Shown piece by piece: positions 8,768 through 17,316 of a stretch of DNA of 64,000 nt (within the stretch, counting starts at the first letter, position 1; each line of letters begins with the position of its first letter). The position numbers and the translations under genes are program-made. The notes beneath the pieces are model-generated. The model had not been told where the DNA came from and ran no database searches. It saw only the letters and a list, made by a program, of their open reading frames with translations. The stretch is from Candidatus Heimdallarchaeota archaeon (GTDB lineage Archaea > Asgardarchaeota > Heimdallarchaeia > Heimdallarchaeales > Heimdallarchaeaceae). The DNA lies in assembly GCA_030603365.1 (NCBI GenBank), contig JAUVXV010000001.1, positions 637,037 to 701,036 on the forward strand, written 5' to 3'.

Positions 8768-9052
8768 TTATGCTTGAGCAAGTGTAACTTGTCTTTCTTT
8801 TGATTGGTCGATTAAATCTTTAAGCCCTAAGTCCATTTCTGGATTTATTCCTATTAATGATGAACGCATATCTTCGAAATTAGCTCTATTAACTAAAATA
8901 GTTCTATCTAATAATTGTCTAACAGTATATCTTATAGCTCGTGGTTTAGTTTCCATTAAACTATCAATTATCTCTTTTTGAGTTAGTGCTCCCTTCTCCC
9001 CAAGTAAGTCAATTACTTCTATTGATCCTTTTGGTAGTCTTTCCCTTTTCAT
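8768..9052 (-). CDS. small winged-helix protein
   Basis: 94 residues forming a compact winged helix: helix 1 at IEVIDLLG, then GALTQKEIIDSL, a recognition helix PRAIRYTVRQLL, and a wing around TILVNRANFED. The short C-terminal extension is charged. It is probably a transcription factor related to MarR/TFE-like winged helices. Its own promoter at 9111-9120 is flanked by a perfect 14-bp palindrome (9120-9133), suggesting autoregulation. It lies upstream of nop5 on the same strand with a 69 bp gap, so read-through into nop5-flpA is possible. Confidence 0.75.
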   Translation of the reverse strand: MKRERLPKGSIEVIDLLGEKGALTQKEIIDSLMETKPRAIRYTVRQLLDRTILVNRANFEDMRSSLIGINPEMDLGLKDLIDQSKERQVTLAQA

Positions 9053-9110
9053 TTTCAGTCACTTCTGAGGGTGTGCAGTTTTTTTCCTCATATGTGTATT
9101 CTCAATGCAC

Positions 9111-9133
9111 ATATATAAACCTTTTGTAAAAGG
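9111..9133 (-). promoter_or_regulatory. TATA box with adjacent 14-bp palindrome (operator candidate)
   Basis: On the minus strand a GTTTATATAT box occupies 9120-9111. The perfect palindrome CCTTTTGTAAAAGG spans 9120-9133, exactly where the BRE and factor contacts would be. The start codon of the winged-helix gene at 9052 is about 60 nt downstream. GGGTGTG also occurs twice nearby (9069-9075 and 9132-9138). Confidence 0.5.
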
Positions 9134-9138
9134 GTGTG

Positions 9139-9162
9139 TAGAACGTCGCACAGGCGGTTCTA
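9139..9162 (-). terminator. bulged GC-rich hairpin just after the subtilase stop
   Basis: Arms TAGAAC (9139-9144) and GTTCTA (9157-9162) enclose an inner CGC/GCG pair with an ACAG loop and a two-base bulge. It begins 9 bp beyond the stop codon of the minus-strand subtilase and precedes the next same-strand promoter, so a 3'-end or processing role is plausible. Archaeal terminators are usually simple U-tracts, so the terminator label is tentative. Confidence 0.35.
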
Positions 9163-9171
9163 GAAAAAAGA

Positions 9172-12102
9172 TTAGTTTGGAGGTGTTTTCCTAATTTGTG
9201 GTCTTACTCTAGGTATTATGATAACTGTAAGAATAATTAGAGCAGATATCCAAATTGCAGCCGTTTCAATAGTGGGTAAAGCATCCCAAAAGGGAACATT
9301 ATTGAAAATTCTTATTCGTCCATCAGTCGGTGTATGGTCTACTAATTTGAGTGGTACATAAAGGAAATATTCTCCATATTGTGTAAATGTATAGGTAAAT
9401 TCATACTTGTTTGATACTGCATTGAATTCCAGTTCGATATATTCGATGAGATTGTCTGGCATTAGCAGATCTGCATTAAGAACTGCTCCCCCTTGTGTGT
9501 AGACTGTACCGTTTTTGAGAGTTATTTCAATAGCAAAATCTATGGACTGTCTTATCATTATATCGACGGGATTGTTTTCAAGATATAGCTGTGGTCTATG
9601 TGTATCAATTAGCCAATCAAAAGTTTCATTCACTAGAAGAAGGTTATTTGCATCTAGTTTGAATATTCCTTTGTATTGAGAGCCTAATCCCACTCTTTGA
9701 GGATTTGTTTCAAGTGTATCTGGTAAGAGCCCATGATCTGTAAATGGATAACCTGAACCAAACACCATTATTCGTCCATTATTTACCTCCTTAGCCAAAG
9801 CTGTATCAAAAATGTAAATTTTATCATTAATTATGATTTCTGGTGTTCTAGCTAATACTGTGTCATTTGGATCATTATCTTCTGTAAAGTGAAGCATTTT
9901 ACCCCAGAACATGAAAGAATCTACAGTAAGCATAGATGCCTCTTCAGTAGTGTAAACTTCGTAAGGTACATTTACAGGAACGGTCTCCCAAACCGTAATA
10001 TTGAAACGATCGAGAAACTCATCACACGTGTAATAATTGCTCGATATTAATGGAGAACCCTCAATAGATTCAACATCTATAAACCTGATACTGTCAATTA
10101 AAAATAGAAGCGAACCTCCCGTACTTACAAAATTGTAAATATCATCTATCTCTTGACTCGTAAAATTCAGCTCTGGATCTGAAATAACTAAGATATTAAC
10201 ATCTGTGAAATTATAATCGCCGCTAGTATGAGTTCTAATTCTGAAACTTCTATCTTTTAGAATTCTTGTCAAATGCATATGAGTACCATAAGGTGTAGAT
10301 GCATCGAACCATCTATTCAGAGTGTCGTTTTCGTGGGAAATATCAAATAATACTGTTCCTCCTAAAGGTCGTGTTATTATATCAAATAAAATGAAACTAT
10401 TAATTCCTGTAAATCCAGAACCTGAAATACCCAAATGACCCTGTACATTTCTCATTCTAGTATTCATAGGAATAGTAAAAGTTACATTAATGTGATTCCA
10501 ACCTTCATAGATAAAGATATTTTGTGCATATTCTAAAAATTCATCTGGGACTTGCTGATGTTCTAGTATAATCATTCCATCTGAGGATGAGATTAGTTTA
10601 ACTTGAAACTCGAAACTTTCTCCCTCAACACATGCATAATAATATTCATTTTCAGAGGAAATTCTTCTTGGAAGAGTTGCGAAAATTCCAGTAGGTCCGT
10701 AAAGACTTAGAGCGTCATAAGCTGCTACTGGATTGATTATTCCATTCCCTTGATAGACTATGGGATGTCCCAAGTCATCTGCTGAACCAATTACTGCTGC
10801 CTCATAAGCATGTGGACTCAAACCAGGGAATGCACCTATAAGAAGGGCCATTACTCCTGAAACGATTGGAGCTGATACTGAAGTACCAGAAACCCATCTA
10901 GAACCACCATCCTCTGCATCACTTCCTTGTATTGCTATACCTGGAGCAAGTACATCAACTCCTGCTGAGAAATTCTGGTTCAAACCTTTGGAAGTAAAGA
11001 TTGTTAGATCGTTCAGTCCATCTGAAGCACCAACAGAAATTACATGATCCCATATTGCAGGAGCTCCTACAGAACCTCCAGAAGGACCATAATTTCCTGC
11101 AGAAGCAATTATTGGAATGTCATTTCTAGCGGCTTCATACACTAGTTCCTCTATAGGATCTCCTGTTTCAGCGAAAGTAACTGAAGTAAGACTTGCAGAG
11201 ATTAAATCAGGTGCTTGATTTATTGCTTCATCAAAACCAATTATAAGCCATTCATCTTTTCCAGATCCTGTTTGATTTAATACTTTGATATTAATTAATC
11301 GAGCATCAGGTGCAATACCATAATCTTCAGTTTCAATAATATCTCCATTTTCATCACGGTATTTTCCATTTCCTGCAAGAATAGTGGCAACATGGGTCCC
11401 ATGACCACTGAAATCTGCTTGATCTTCTAATCCTGGAACAGGTGTTATATCAAGAATTACTTTAGGTTCATCATAATTCAACAGGCCATCTAATGCAGGT
11501 ACTTTAGAAGTATTCAATCCACTATCTAGAATTGCTACTATAACACCATAACCGGTATGATTCGCATCATGGATGGTATCTATTTGCAATGCTTCTCTGA
11601 GCTCTGCTAGATTGACCAATCCTGGAAATTCCATATCAATATTCATTGGAACTACATACTCGTAAGTTCCTATTGGGTAAGTATATTTAATCTCAAAATT
11701 ATTGAAATCAATTTGATTGAGAAAACTATCTATATAACTAATAATAATTGCAGGGATTGATTTGAATACACGTTCTACATTTATACCGTGATTAATTGCA
11801 TCCCTTGCAAAGAAATCTCTATCTTCAGTAGTAAAAAATGAGATCATTGCTCTGTTGTCATATTCGACAAGATTTGATAGGACTACATGAGTTCTTAATG
11901 ATTCTGACCATCTTTGATCATGTAAAATATTTTGTGCTTTTATTATGGTGTAGGGGTTTGCTTGTTTATCTTCTACAGTTGTTTGGAATGGAGCTATTTG
12001 AAATCCAGTCGATGCATCGTTTGCACCAAATATTAGGTTATAAGTTGGGACTGGGAGAGCTAAAAATAAAAGAAACAACAAAACGAATGGCTTACTCTTC
12101 AT
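9172..12102 (-). CDS. secreted, membrane-anchored subtilisin-like serine protease (S8)
   Basis: 976 residues. An N-terminal signal peptide covers about residues 1-27, then a pro-region to about 175. The S8 catalytic domain carries Asp193 in VAILDSGLN, His234 in SGHGTHVAT, the oxyanion Asn in ASAGNYG and Ser408 in SGTSVSAP. The region after residue 480 is beta-rich. It contains a stretch like a glutamine-amidotransferase or ThuA-type fold (ILVISDPELNF...GGSLLFLID), as found in several large archaeal subtilases. A final helix (about 945-965) with a basic tail anchors it, so the catalytic domain faces outside. The gene is monocistronic, divergent from the S8e operon. Substrate unknown; one of three subtilases in this window. 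Confidence 0.92.
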   Translation of the reverse strand: MKSKPFVLLFLLFLALPVPTYNLIFGANDASTGFQIAPFQTTVEDKQANPYTIIKAQNILHDQRWSESLRTHVVLSNLVEYDNRAMISFFTTEDRDFFARDAINHGINVERVFKSIPAIIISYIDSFLNQIDFNNFEIKYTYPIGTYEYVVPMNIDMEFPGLVNLAELREALQIDTIHDANHTGYGVIVAILDSGLNTSKVPALDGLLNYDEPKVILDITPVPGLEDQADFSGHGTHVATILAGNGKYRDENGDIIETEDYGIAPDARLINIKVLNQTGSGKDEWLIIGFDEAINQAPDLISASLTSVTFAETGDPIEELVYEAARNDIPIIASAGNYGPSGGSVGAPAIWDHVISVGASDGLNDLTIFTSKGLNQNFSAGVDVLAPGIAIQGSDAEDGGSRWVSGTSVSAPIVSGVMALLIGAFPGLSPHAYEAAVIGSADDLGHPIVYQGNGIINPVAAYDALSLYGPTGIFATLPRRISSENEYYYACVEGESFEFQVKLISSSDGMIILEHQQVPDEFLEYAQNIFIYEGWNHINVTFTIPMNTRMRNVQGHLGISGSGFTGINSFILFDIITRPLGGTVLFDISHENDTLNRWFDASTPYGTHMHLTRILKDRSFRIRTHTSGDYNFTDVNILVISDPELNFTSQEIDDIYNFVSTGGSLLFLIDSIRFIDVESIEGSPLISSNYYTCDEFLDRFNITVWETVPVNVPYEVYTTEEASMLTVDSFMFWGKMLHFTEDNDPNDTVLARTPEIIINDKIYIFDTALAKEVNNGRIMVFGSGYPFTDHGLLPDTLETNPQRVGLGSQYKGIFKLDANNLLLVNETFDWLIDTHRPQLYLENNPVDIMIRQSIDFAIEITLKNGTVYTQGGAVLNADLLMPDNLIEYIELEFNAVSNKYEFTYTFTQYGEYFLYVPLKLVDHTPTDGRIRIFNNVPFWDALPTIETAAIWISALIILTVIIIPRVRPQIRKTPPN

Positions 12103-12223
12103 AAATATAGAATGAGTTTGTGACTTTTAGATTTTTCCCTAGTATTAATCGAAGATGTGATTATTTTTGTCAGTAATAATGATATCTCCCTCTTTTTCTC
12201 TCCTAAATACTTTGAAATGGAAA

Positions 12224-12233
12224 TGCTTATATT
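12224..12233 (+). promoter_or_regulatory. TATA box of the S8e-SRP19-Gar1 cluster
   Basis: A TGCTTATATT element sits about 40 nt before the S8e ATG, and AAGGTGA at 12255-12261 is a Shine-Dalgarno 6 nt from the start. The next two genes follow at short spacing on the same strand. Confidence 0.45.
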
Positions 12234-12267
12234 CAAACAAATGGGATGGCTTCCAAGGTGAAAAGCT

Positions 12268-12672
12268 ATGCCTTATCAATGGTTAAAACGTTCTCGTAGA
12301 AAATTATCTGGTGGCCTCATTCGTCGCTCATCTTCAAAGAAGAAAAGAGATATGGGAAGATATCCAGCTGAAACTCAAATTGGTCCAAGAAAATTAAAAC
12401 ATATTAGAACAAGAGGAGGAAACTTCAAACATCGTGTTCTTACAGCTGAGGAAGCTATTGTCCTAGATCAATCAACAGGTGTCAGTGAGAAAGTCAAAAT
12501 ACTAAATGTACTAGAAAACAGAGCCAACAGAGAATATGCCCGACGTCGAATTATCACAAAGGGTTGTGTTATTGATACAGCGCTTGGCAAAGCACGTGTG
12601 ACCAGCAGACCTGGACAACATGGTGTTATTAACTGTATTTTGATTGATAAGAAGGAAGATAAGGACAAGTAA
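12268..12672 (+). CDS. rps8e: small ribosomal subunit protein S8e (eS8)
   Basis: 134 residues, the archaeal S8e length. The basic N-terminus (KRSRRKLSGGLIRR), the central ETQIG, VRTRGGN-like IRTRGGNFKHR and the C-terminal VTSRPGQHGVINC are diagnostic. S8e is a 30S protein shared only by archaea and eukaryotes. GGTGA precedes the ATG by 6 nt. It heads a run of RNA-related genes: SRP19 begins 41 bp downstream and Gar1 23 bp after that. Confidence 0.96.
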   Translation: MPYQWLKRSRRKLSGGLIRRSSSKKKRDMGRYPAETQIGPRKLKHIRTRGGNFKHRVLTAEEAIVLDQSTGVSEKVKILNVLENRANREYARRRIITKGCVIDTALGKARVTSRPGQHGVINCILIDKKEDKDK

Positions 12673-12713
12673 ATCTTCCAAATCTTTAATAATTAATTTA
12701 AAAAGGCTATATT

Positions 12714-13061
12714 ATGTTACGCAAAAAGCGTCACTTTGTTCTTTATCCTGAATATTTTGATAAACAACTTTCAAGAAAGCAGGGAAGAAAAGTTCCAAAA
12801 AGTAAAGCCGTAAGTGAATGTAATTTGTCAAAAATAGCTTATGCTTGTAAATATCTTGAGTTAGAATATGAAGTTGAAAAAGACAAAAAATATTCTAAAA
12901 ATTGGTGGGGAAGTGAAGGCAGGATAATAGTCAATCCTGAAGGTGTTGCTAGTAAAACCGATTTAATTAGAAGAGTATCCAATATCTCAAGAAAACTGAA
13001 GAAAACTGAGAAAACAACAAATACCAAAAAAGGGAAATCTTCAGTCAAACCTAAAAAGTAG
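12714..13061 (+). CDS. srp19: signal recognition particle protein SRP19
   Basis: 115 residues. The fold-defining pieces are LYPEYFDKQLSRKQGRKVPKS at the N-terminus and NWWGSEGRIIVN in the middle, matching the SRP19 RNA-binding surface. A lysine-rich tail follows (about residues 90-115). SRP19 binds the tips of helices 6 and 8 of 7S RNA and promotes SRP54 loading. No 7S RNA gene is visible in this window. Placed between rps8e and gar1 on the same strand, probably one transcript. Confidence 0.95.
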   Translation: MLRKKRHFVLYPEYFDKQLSRKQGRKVPKSKAVSECNLSKIAYACKYLELEYEVEKDKKYSKNWWGSEGRIIVNPEGVASKTDLIRRVSNISRKLKKTEKTTNTKKGKSSVKPKK

Positions 13062-13084
13062 TTTTTACCATTAGAGGGATATCG

Positions 13085-13399
13085 ATGGAACGTGATAGAA
13101 TAACAAAACTTGGCAATATCAATTTCTTTTCAGACTTAAGACTAGCTATAATAAAAGATCCTCCTAAATTACCTAAAATTAGATCTCATGTTGTAAATGA
13201 AAAAATGGAGCACATAGGTAATGTCAATGATATCTTTGGTCCTGTAAAGTCCCCATATGTTAGTATCAGAATTAAAGAACAGTTTAGAGATATGTTATCT
13301 ACTGAAACAATCCTTTATGTTCTTGAAAAACCACAACGACAAGTAAGGCAACAGAAACGTAAATATTCTCAGAAGAAATCTCGTTATACTAAAAAGTAG
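13085..13399 (+). CDS. gar1: Gar1, H/ACA RNP pseudouridylation subunit
   Basis: 104 residues. The six-stranded barrel core shows LGNINFFSDLRLAI, then HIGNVNDIFGPVKSPYVSIR, the signature of Gar1. The basic C-terminal tail (QKRKYSQKKSRYTKK) replaces the eukaryotic GAR tail and closely resembles the end of Nop5 in this genome (YSQKKRRY). Gar1 contacts Cbf5 and controls substrate loading in H/ACA guided pseudouridine formation. GAGGGAT precedes the ATG by 5 nt. Confidence 0.93.
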   Translation: MERDRITKLGNINFFSDLRLAIIKDPPKLPKIRSHVVNEKMEHIGNVNDIFGPVKSPYVSIRIKEQFRDMLSTETILYVLEKPQRQVRQQKRKYSQKKSRYTKK

Positions 13400-13521
13400 A
13401 ACACTTAAATTTGGAGACATTACTTTTTTTGTCGCCATTAAAGTCTAATTTTTAGAATCATTTTCATTTTGAAAAATCAGAAAAATCTTTGAGCGGTATT
13501 AACACTTAAATATGCTGTTAC

Positions 13522-13534
13522 GGTATGTATATAC
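13522..13534 (+). promoter_or_regulatory. candidate TATA upstream of RPC34-like gene
   Basis: The 202 bp gap after gar1 holds a TATGTATATAC box near 13522-13534, and a GGTGA Shine-Dalgarno at 13598-13602. The sequence AACACTTAAAT occurs twice in the gap, after gar1 and again near 13500. I see no convincing RNA gene here. Confidence 0.35.
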
Positions 13535-13610
13535 AGACGATAGGGTTGTTGTATAGAGCTTATTCTGTTAGTGAATAGAATCGATGACAATCTGCTGGTG
13601 AATGATTAGA

Positions 13611-14063
13611 ATGATTCCATTGCAAAGGATAAAAACTGAAAAAAACTATAGCATAGCTTTAGGTGATGAAATAATAGAACTTATTGACAGAACTTCAAAA
13701 AAACAGTTGCTGTATAGAGAAGTCTTAGATCTTTTAGGAAATCATGATACTATCATTCACAAGATTGACGAACTACTTTACACAAACAAAATTCTCAAAA
13801 TTCCTATAGAGATAGGAAATGTAAAGGATTATGTTCTTCTTATTCCAACGAAAAAAGAAACAGGATGGATGACAATGATATGTCCCTGTTTTACCTGCGA
13901 TAGAATTGATGAATGTGCAGTTAATAACCCTGTTAATCCAGTTTCATGTAGACTGTATAATGAATGGTTAATTGAAGAAGATGAATCCAATGCAATAAAA
14001 CCTTTCAAATTCGTAGAATTTGATATACTGGATGATGATGAGATTAAGATACCAGCCAAATAA
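13611..14063 (+). CDS. RPC34 (Pol III subunit Rpc6)-like winged-helix protein with Fe-S cysteine cluster
   Basis: About 150 residues. The N-terminal part is a small winged helix. The C-terminal part has four cysteines in CPCFTC-x5-C-x10-C followed by YNEWL. This matches the cubane Fe-S motif at the C-terminus of eukaryotic RPC34/RPC39 and of its archaeal orthologues (pattern C-x2-C..C..C-x-Y-x3-WL). In eukaryotes RPC34 helps open Pol III promoters together with TFIIE-like partners; archaeal orthologues are known in some TACK and Asgard lineages. An ATG at 13602 overlaps the GGTGA, so the ATG at 13611 (spacing 8) is preferred. It sits between gar1 and ftsJ on the same strand. Confidence 0.75.
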   Translation: MIPLQRIKTEKNYSIALGDEIIELIDRTSKKQLLYREVLDLLGNHDTIIHKIDELLYTNKILKIPIEIGNVKDYVLLIPTKKETGWMTMICPCFTCDRIDECAVNNPVNPVSCRLYNEWLIEEDESNAIKPFKFVEFDILDDDEIKIPAK

Positions 14064-14133
14064 TCATCAATTTTAAAACAACGGACGTAATTTTTATCAA
14101 TAGTTATTTTCAATGAATCCTAAATAACCTTAT

Positions 14134-14730
14134 GTGAACACTTTGAGTGACGATTTTTATTATAAAAAAGCCAAATACAGCGGTTTTCGATCAAGAGCAT
14201 CTTATAAGTTATTAGAATTGAATGATAAATTTAAATTTCTCAAAAGAAATCAATTTGTAGTTGACTTAGGAGCTGCTCCAGGAGGATGGACTCAAGTTGC
14301 AGCAAAAAAGATAGGGAAAGAGGGTACAGTCTTAGCAATAGATAAAGCTTACATTGAACCTTTCAAAGAGAATAATGTCATAATTCTTCATGCGGATATT
14401 TTCAATGCGAAATTGGCAACTGAAATAACCAAAACTTATGGTCTTGTTGATGTTCTCATTTCTGACTGTGCACCCAATATCTCAGGACAATATAGTAAGG
14501 ATCACTCTATTCAATCTATGTTAGTACAAAGAGCTCTTGAATTAGCAAAAGATATTCTAAGGAATGATGGTAGTTTTGCTTGTAAGCTTTTTCAGGGAAG
14601 TGAAACACAAGACATTATTAAAGAGGCCAAAGAAACATTTGTAGTGGTTAAGTTGTATAAACCGAAAGCATCTAGAAAACGCAGTTCTGAAATCTATCTT
14701 TTTGGTTCACAGTTGAAAGGTGGAGAATAA
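14134..14730 (+). CDS. rlmE: FtsJ/RlmE-type 2'-O-methyltransferase (rRNA or tRNA)
   Basis: 198 residues, full length. The N-terminal KAKYSGFRSRASYKLLEL supplies the first catalytic Lys, the AdoMet loop is VDLGAAPGGWTQVA, the catalytic Asp lies in SDCAPNISG, the second Lys in ACKLFQGSE, and the Glu in SSEIYLFG, giving the K-D-K-E tetrad. In archaea this family is expected to 2'-O-methylate 23S rRNA or tRNA. The start codon is GTG at 14134 (an ATG two bases earlier is out of frame). The stop lies 20 bp before the preferred trm1 start, and a minor GTG in the trm1 frame overlaps it. Confidence 0.92.
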   Translation: MNTLSDDFYYKKAKYSGFRSRASYKLLELNDKFKFLKRNQFVVDLGAAPGGWTQVAAKKIGKEGTVLAIDKAYIEPFKENNVIILHADIFNAKLATEITKTYGLVDVLISDCAPNISGQYSKDHSIQSMLVQRALELAKDILRNDGSFACKLFQGSETQDIIKEAKETFVVVKLYKPKASRKRSSEIYLFGSQLKGGE

Positions 14731-14749
14731 AACAATTAGAGGCAAAAAT

Positions 14750-15928
14750 ATGTCAACTAATAACAATATGTGGAAGAATGTTGAGGAAGGAAAAACAACA
14801 ATCATCACATTGAACGATGCTGCAAGAATATACGATTCATTAGTGTTTTATAATCCTAGAATGGTAATTAATAGAGATTTAACCCTACTTATGCTAGAAG
14901 CAATTTATTCATTGGAAAATGAACCTTTGACAATTATTGACCCTCTCGCTGGAACTGGTATTAGGAGTTTTAGAATATTAGAAGAAATACAACCAGAAGT
15001 AATTAAACAGATTATAGTAAGTGATAAGAATCCTAAAGCAGTAGAAATTATTGAAAAAAATGCATTAAATCTCAAAAATAAAGATAAACTTAGAATTCAG
15101 AAAGCTGATGCATATGAGTTTATTGCACAATTGATGAACGAAAGAGTATATCCTGATATTATCGATATTGATCCTTTTGGGTCTCCTATAAGATTCATTG
15201 AAATTTCCCTCAAAGCTTTACAAAAAAAACAAGGTTACCTTTTTGCGACCGCAACAGATTTACAAGTCTTATGTGCAAAGTATTCAGATGCATGTTTTCG
15301 AATATACAATGCTCACCCAACCAGATATCATCTGTGTCATGAGGTAGCTCTAAGAATTCTGATTTACAATGCTTTGATAAGTGCTGGTAGATTGGGCGTT
15401 GCAATTAAACCTATTTTAAGCATTAATCATGAACATTTCTTACGAATTAAATTAAAGATTCTGGAAAGTAAAGAAGAAGCTAATTCTCAGCATAAGGAAC
15501 AAGGGCAAGTTCATTTTTGCCCAAGGTGCTCATACTATCAAATTATTAGACTTAAAGAAAGCTTCAACTTAGATGCATGTCCAATTTGTGAATCGAATTT
15601 GGAAATAGCAGGACCTTTATGGTTAGGCACACTTCACGATAAGAAATATATCCAAGAAATGCTCAAAATAATGGATCAAAAAGATTTACCTTCACAAGAT
15701 CAGATTAAGAAGATTCTATCAATAATCTTAGAGGAAGAAGACAATCCTTTTTTTTATTATCTACCTTATATGTTAAGGCAAATTAAGAAAAAAGGTGTGT
15801 CGAGACAACAAATAATTGAAGGACTCTTAGATGAAGGATTTAAAGCATCCAGAACAATTTTCGACCCAGAAGGTTTAAAGACAAATGCAACTTACACTGA
15901 GATATTAGAATTGATTCAAAAGTACTAA
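14750..15928 (+). CDS. trm1: tRNA (guanine26-N2)-dimethyltransferase Trm1
   Basis: About 392 residues. The N-terminus shows the Trm1 hallmark EEGKTTIITL, the AdoMet motif DPLAGTGIRSFR and the catalytic-site DIDPFGSP. A four-cysteine zinc knuckle, CPRCSYY...CPICES, lies near residues 258-280 and is typical of archaeal Trm1. The enzyme makes m2G and m2,2G at position 26 of tRNA. The frame begins at a GTG (14720), but ATG 14750 is preferred, with AGAGG 7-8 nt upstream. RNase HII follows after 9 bp. Confidence 0.94.
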   Translation: MSTNNNMWKNVEEGKTTIITLNDAARIYDSLVFYNPRMVINRDLTLLMLEAIYSLENEPLTIIDPLAGTGIRSFRILEEIQPEVIKQIIVSDKNPKAVEIIEKNALNLKNKDKLRIQKADAYEFIAQLMNERVYPDIIDIDPFGSPIRFIEISLKALQKKQGYLFATATDLQVLCAKYSDACFRIYNAHPTRYHLCHEVALRILIYNALISAGRLGVAIKPILSINHEHFLRIKLKILESKEEANSQHKEQGQVHFCPRCSYYQIIRLKESFNLDACPICESNLEIAGPLWLGTLHDKKYIQEMLKIMDQKDLPSQDQIKKILSIILEEEDNPFFYYLPYMLRQIKKKGVSRQQIIEGLLDEGFKASRTIFDPEGLKTNATYTEILELIQKY

Positions 15929-15937
15929 TAGTTAGAG

Positions 15938-16630
15938 GTGGAACTAATCTCAGAGAAAAATACTATCATAGTTGGAATCGATGAAGCTGGAAGGGGCCCT
16001 GTAATAGGTCCAATGGTATTATGTGCATATGCAATTGATAAGAACAAGGAAAAAGAATTAACAAAAATTGGTGTGAAAGATTCTAAAGTTCTATCATCTA
16101 AAAAGAGAGTATCGCTTTATCCAATGATAGAGAAATTAAGTTCCAAAATAGCAGTTAAACATCTTTCTGCAGCTGAAATAGATGAATTAAGAAAGAGACA
16201 TACTCTTAATGAAATTGAACAGAAAATAATGATAAAACTTGTAAAAGATTTGAAATTTATTCCAGGTGAAATATACATAGATGCTGCCGATGTTAATGCG
16301 GAAAGATTTGGAGAGGCATTCAAGAGGGAGTTCCCAAGTTCGAAGGTCATATCTAGACATCAAGCTGATAAATATTATCCAGTAGTTTCCGCAGCTTCAG
16401 TAATGGCAAAAGTGCAAAGAGATCAGGTCATAGAAAAACTATCTAAGGAAATTGGTGAGGATTTAGGATCTGGCTATCCAGCTGATCCAAAGACCAAAAA
16501 ATTCTTGAGAACATATTATTCCAAAAATAAGAAATTTCCACCTTTTGTGAGAGAATCTTGGGATACTGCTAAAAAATTAAAGAAGGAATTCTCTCAAACC
16601 AAAAAACTCTCAGATTTTCTAGAAAAATAA
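15938..16630 (+). CDS. rnhB: ribonuclease HII
   Basis: 230 residues. The catalytic signature GIDEAGRGPVIGPM supplies Asp and Glu; the next acidic residue is in YIDAADVN; and the last in HQADKYYPVVSAASVMAKVQRD, so the full D-E-D-D set is present. RNase HII removes ribonucleotides and RNA primers from DNA. The start is GTG at 15938, with GAGG directly overlapping it; no better start was found before GIDEAGRG. It closes the plus-strand RNA-processing run and converges on a rhomboid gene 4 bp away. Confidence 0.95.
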   Translation: MELISEKNTIIVGIDEAGRGPVIGPMVLCAYAIDKNKEKELTKIGVKDSKVLSSKKRVSLYPMIEKLSSKIAVKHLSAAEIDELRKRHTLNEIEQKIMIKLVKDLKFIPGEIYIDAADVNAERFGEAFKREFPSSKVISRHQADKYYPVVSAASVMAKVQRDQVIEKLSKEIGEDLGSGYPADPKTKKFLRTYYSKNKKFPPFVRESWDTAKKLKKEFSQTKKLSDFLEK

Positions 16631-16634
16631 CTTC

Positions 16635-17267
16635 TCAATCTGTTTCTTGGTTTCTTCTTTTTTTGAAAATTACAGGAAACAAAAATCCTGTTAAGAGTCC
16701 AATGGCATGAGCCACAACGTTTGTATTAATACCAACAGTCATTACAAGGAATATTACACCAATCCCAAGATACACCCAGAGTTTTTTATCTTTCTCTTCT
16801 TGGTAGATGATAATTACATCTGCTCCCAATAAACCAAAGACCCCTCCACTTGCTCCAGCTGAAAGAGTTCCAGCACCAAATGTGAGTGTTAGTAAACCTC
16901 CCATTAACCCAGAAATTAGGAATACAAAATAGTACTGCCATGAAAACAGATGGTCTTCTAACTTCAATCCAAAAATAAGTAAGAATAAACTATTAGAAAC
17001 TAAATGGAGCCAGTCAAAGTGGACAAAGATTGAACTAATTAATTGATATACATGTCCTTGATACACCAGCGCATTGGCTTGACCCACTTTAATTAGTAGA
17101 TCTTCAGAAATATAATAAAAGGCATCAAAATTAATATCTGAAGCCTGTACTAGAGTAATTATCCATAATGTAATATGTACAACAAAGATGATTATCAATA
17201 TATTTCTAGTAGGTAGATTAATCTTCCAGAAAGAATTAAATGAATATTTTTCAGTTTCTTCAGTCAC
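16635..17267 (-). CDS. rhomboid-family intramembrane serine protease
   Basis: 210 residues with six hydrophobic helices. The catalytic dyad is Ser140 in GASGG and His187 in VVAHAIGLLTGF. The oxyanion-side motif HLVSN (His88-Asn92) is intact. This is the six-helix core form common in archaea, without extra soluble domains. Rhomboids cut transmembrane substrates near the outer face of the membrane. It is transcribed towards rnhB and lies 49 bp downstream of the multi-helix protein gene that follows on the minus strand. Substrate unknown. Confidence 0.9.
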   Translation of the reverse strand: MTEETEKYSFNSFWKINLPTRNILIIIFVVHITLWIITLVQASDINFDAFYYISEDLLIKVGQANALVYQGHVYQLISSIFVHFDWLHLVSNSLFLLIFGLKLEDHLFSWQYYFVFLISGLMGGLLTLTFGAGTLSAGASGGVFGLLGADVIIIYQEEKDKKLWVYLGIGVIFLVMTVGINTNVVAHAIGLLTGFLFPVIFKKRRNQETD

Positions 17268-17316
17268 AGTTTATAAGAAAAGAATGGTATTAAAATTGTT
17301 TTTATTGAAAAGAAAA

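Noticed and set aside
13555..13611. C/D-box sRNA before the RPC34-like gene
   Set aside because: Box C/D-like ATGA and CTG strings are present, but no correct box pair with terminal stem could be drawn.
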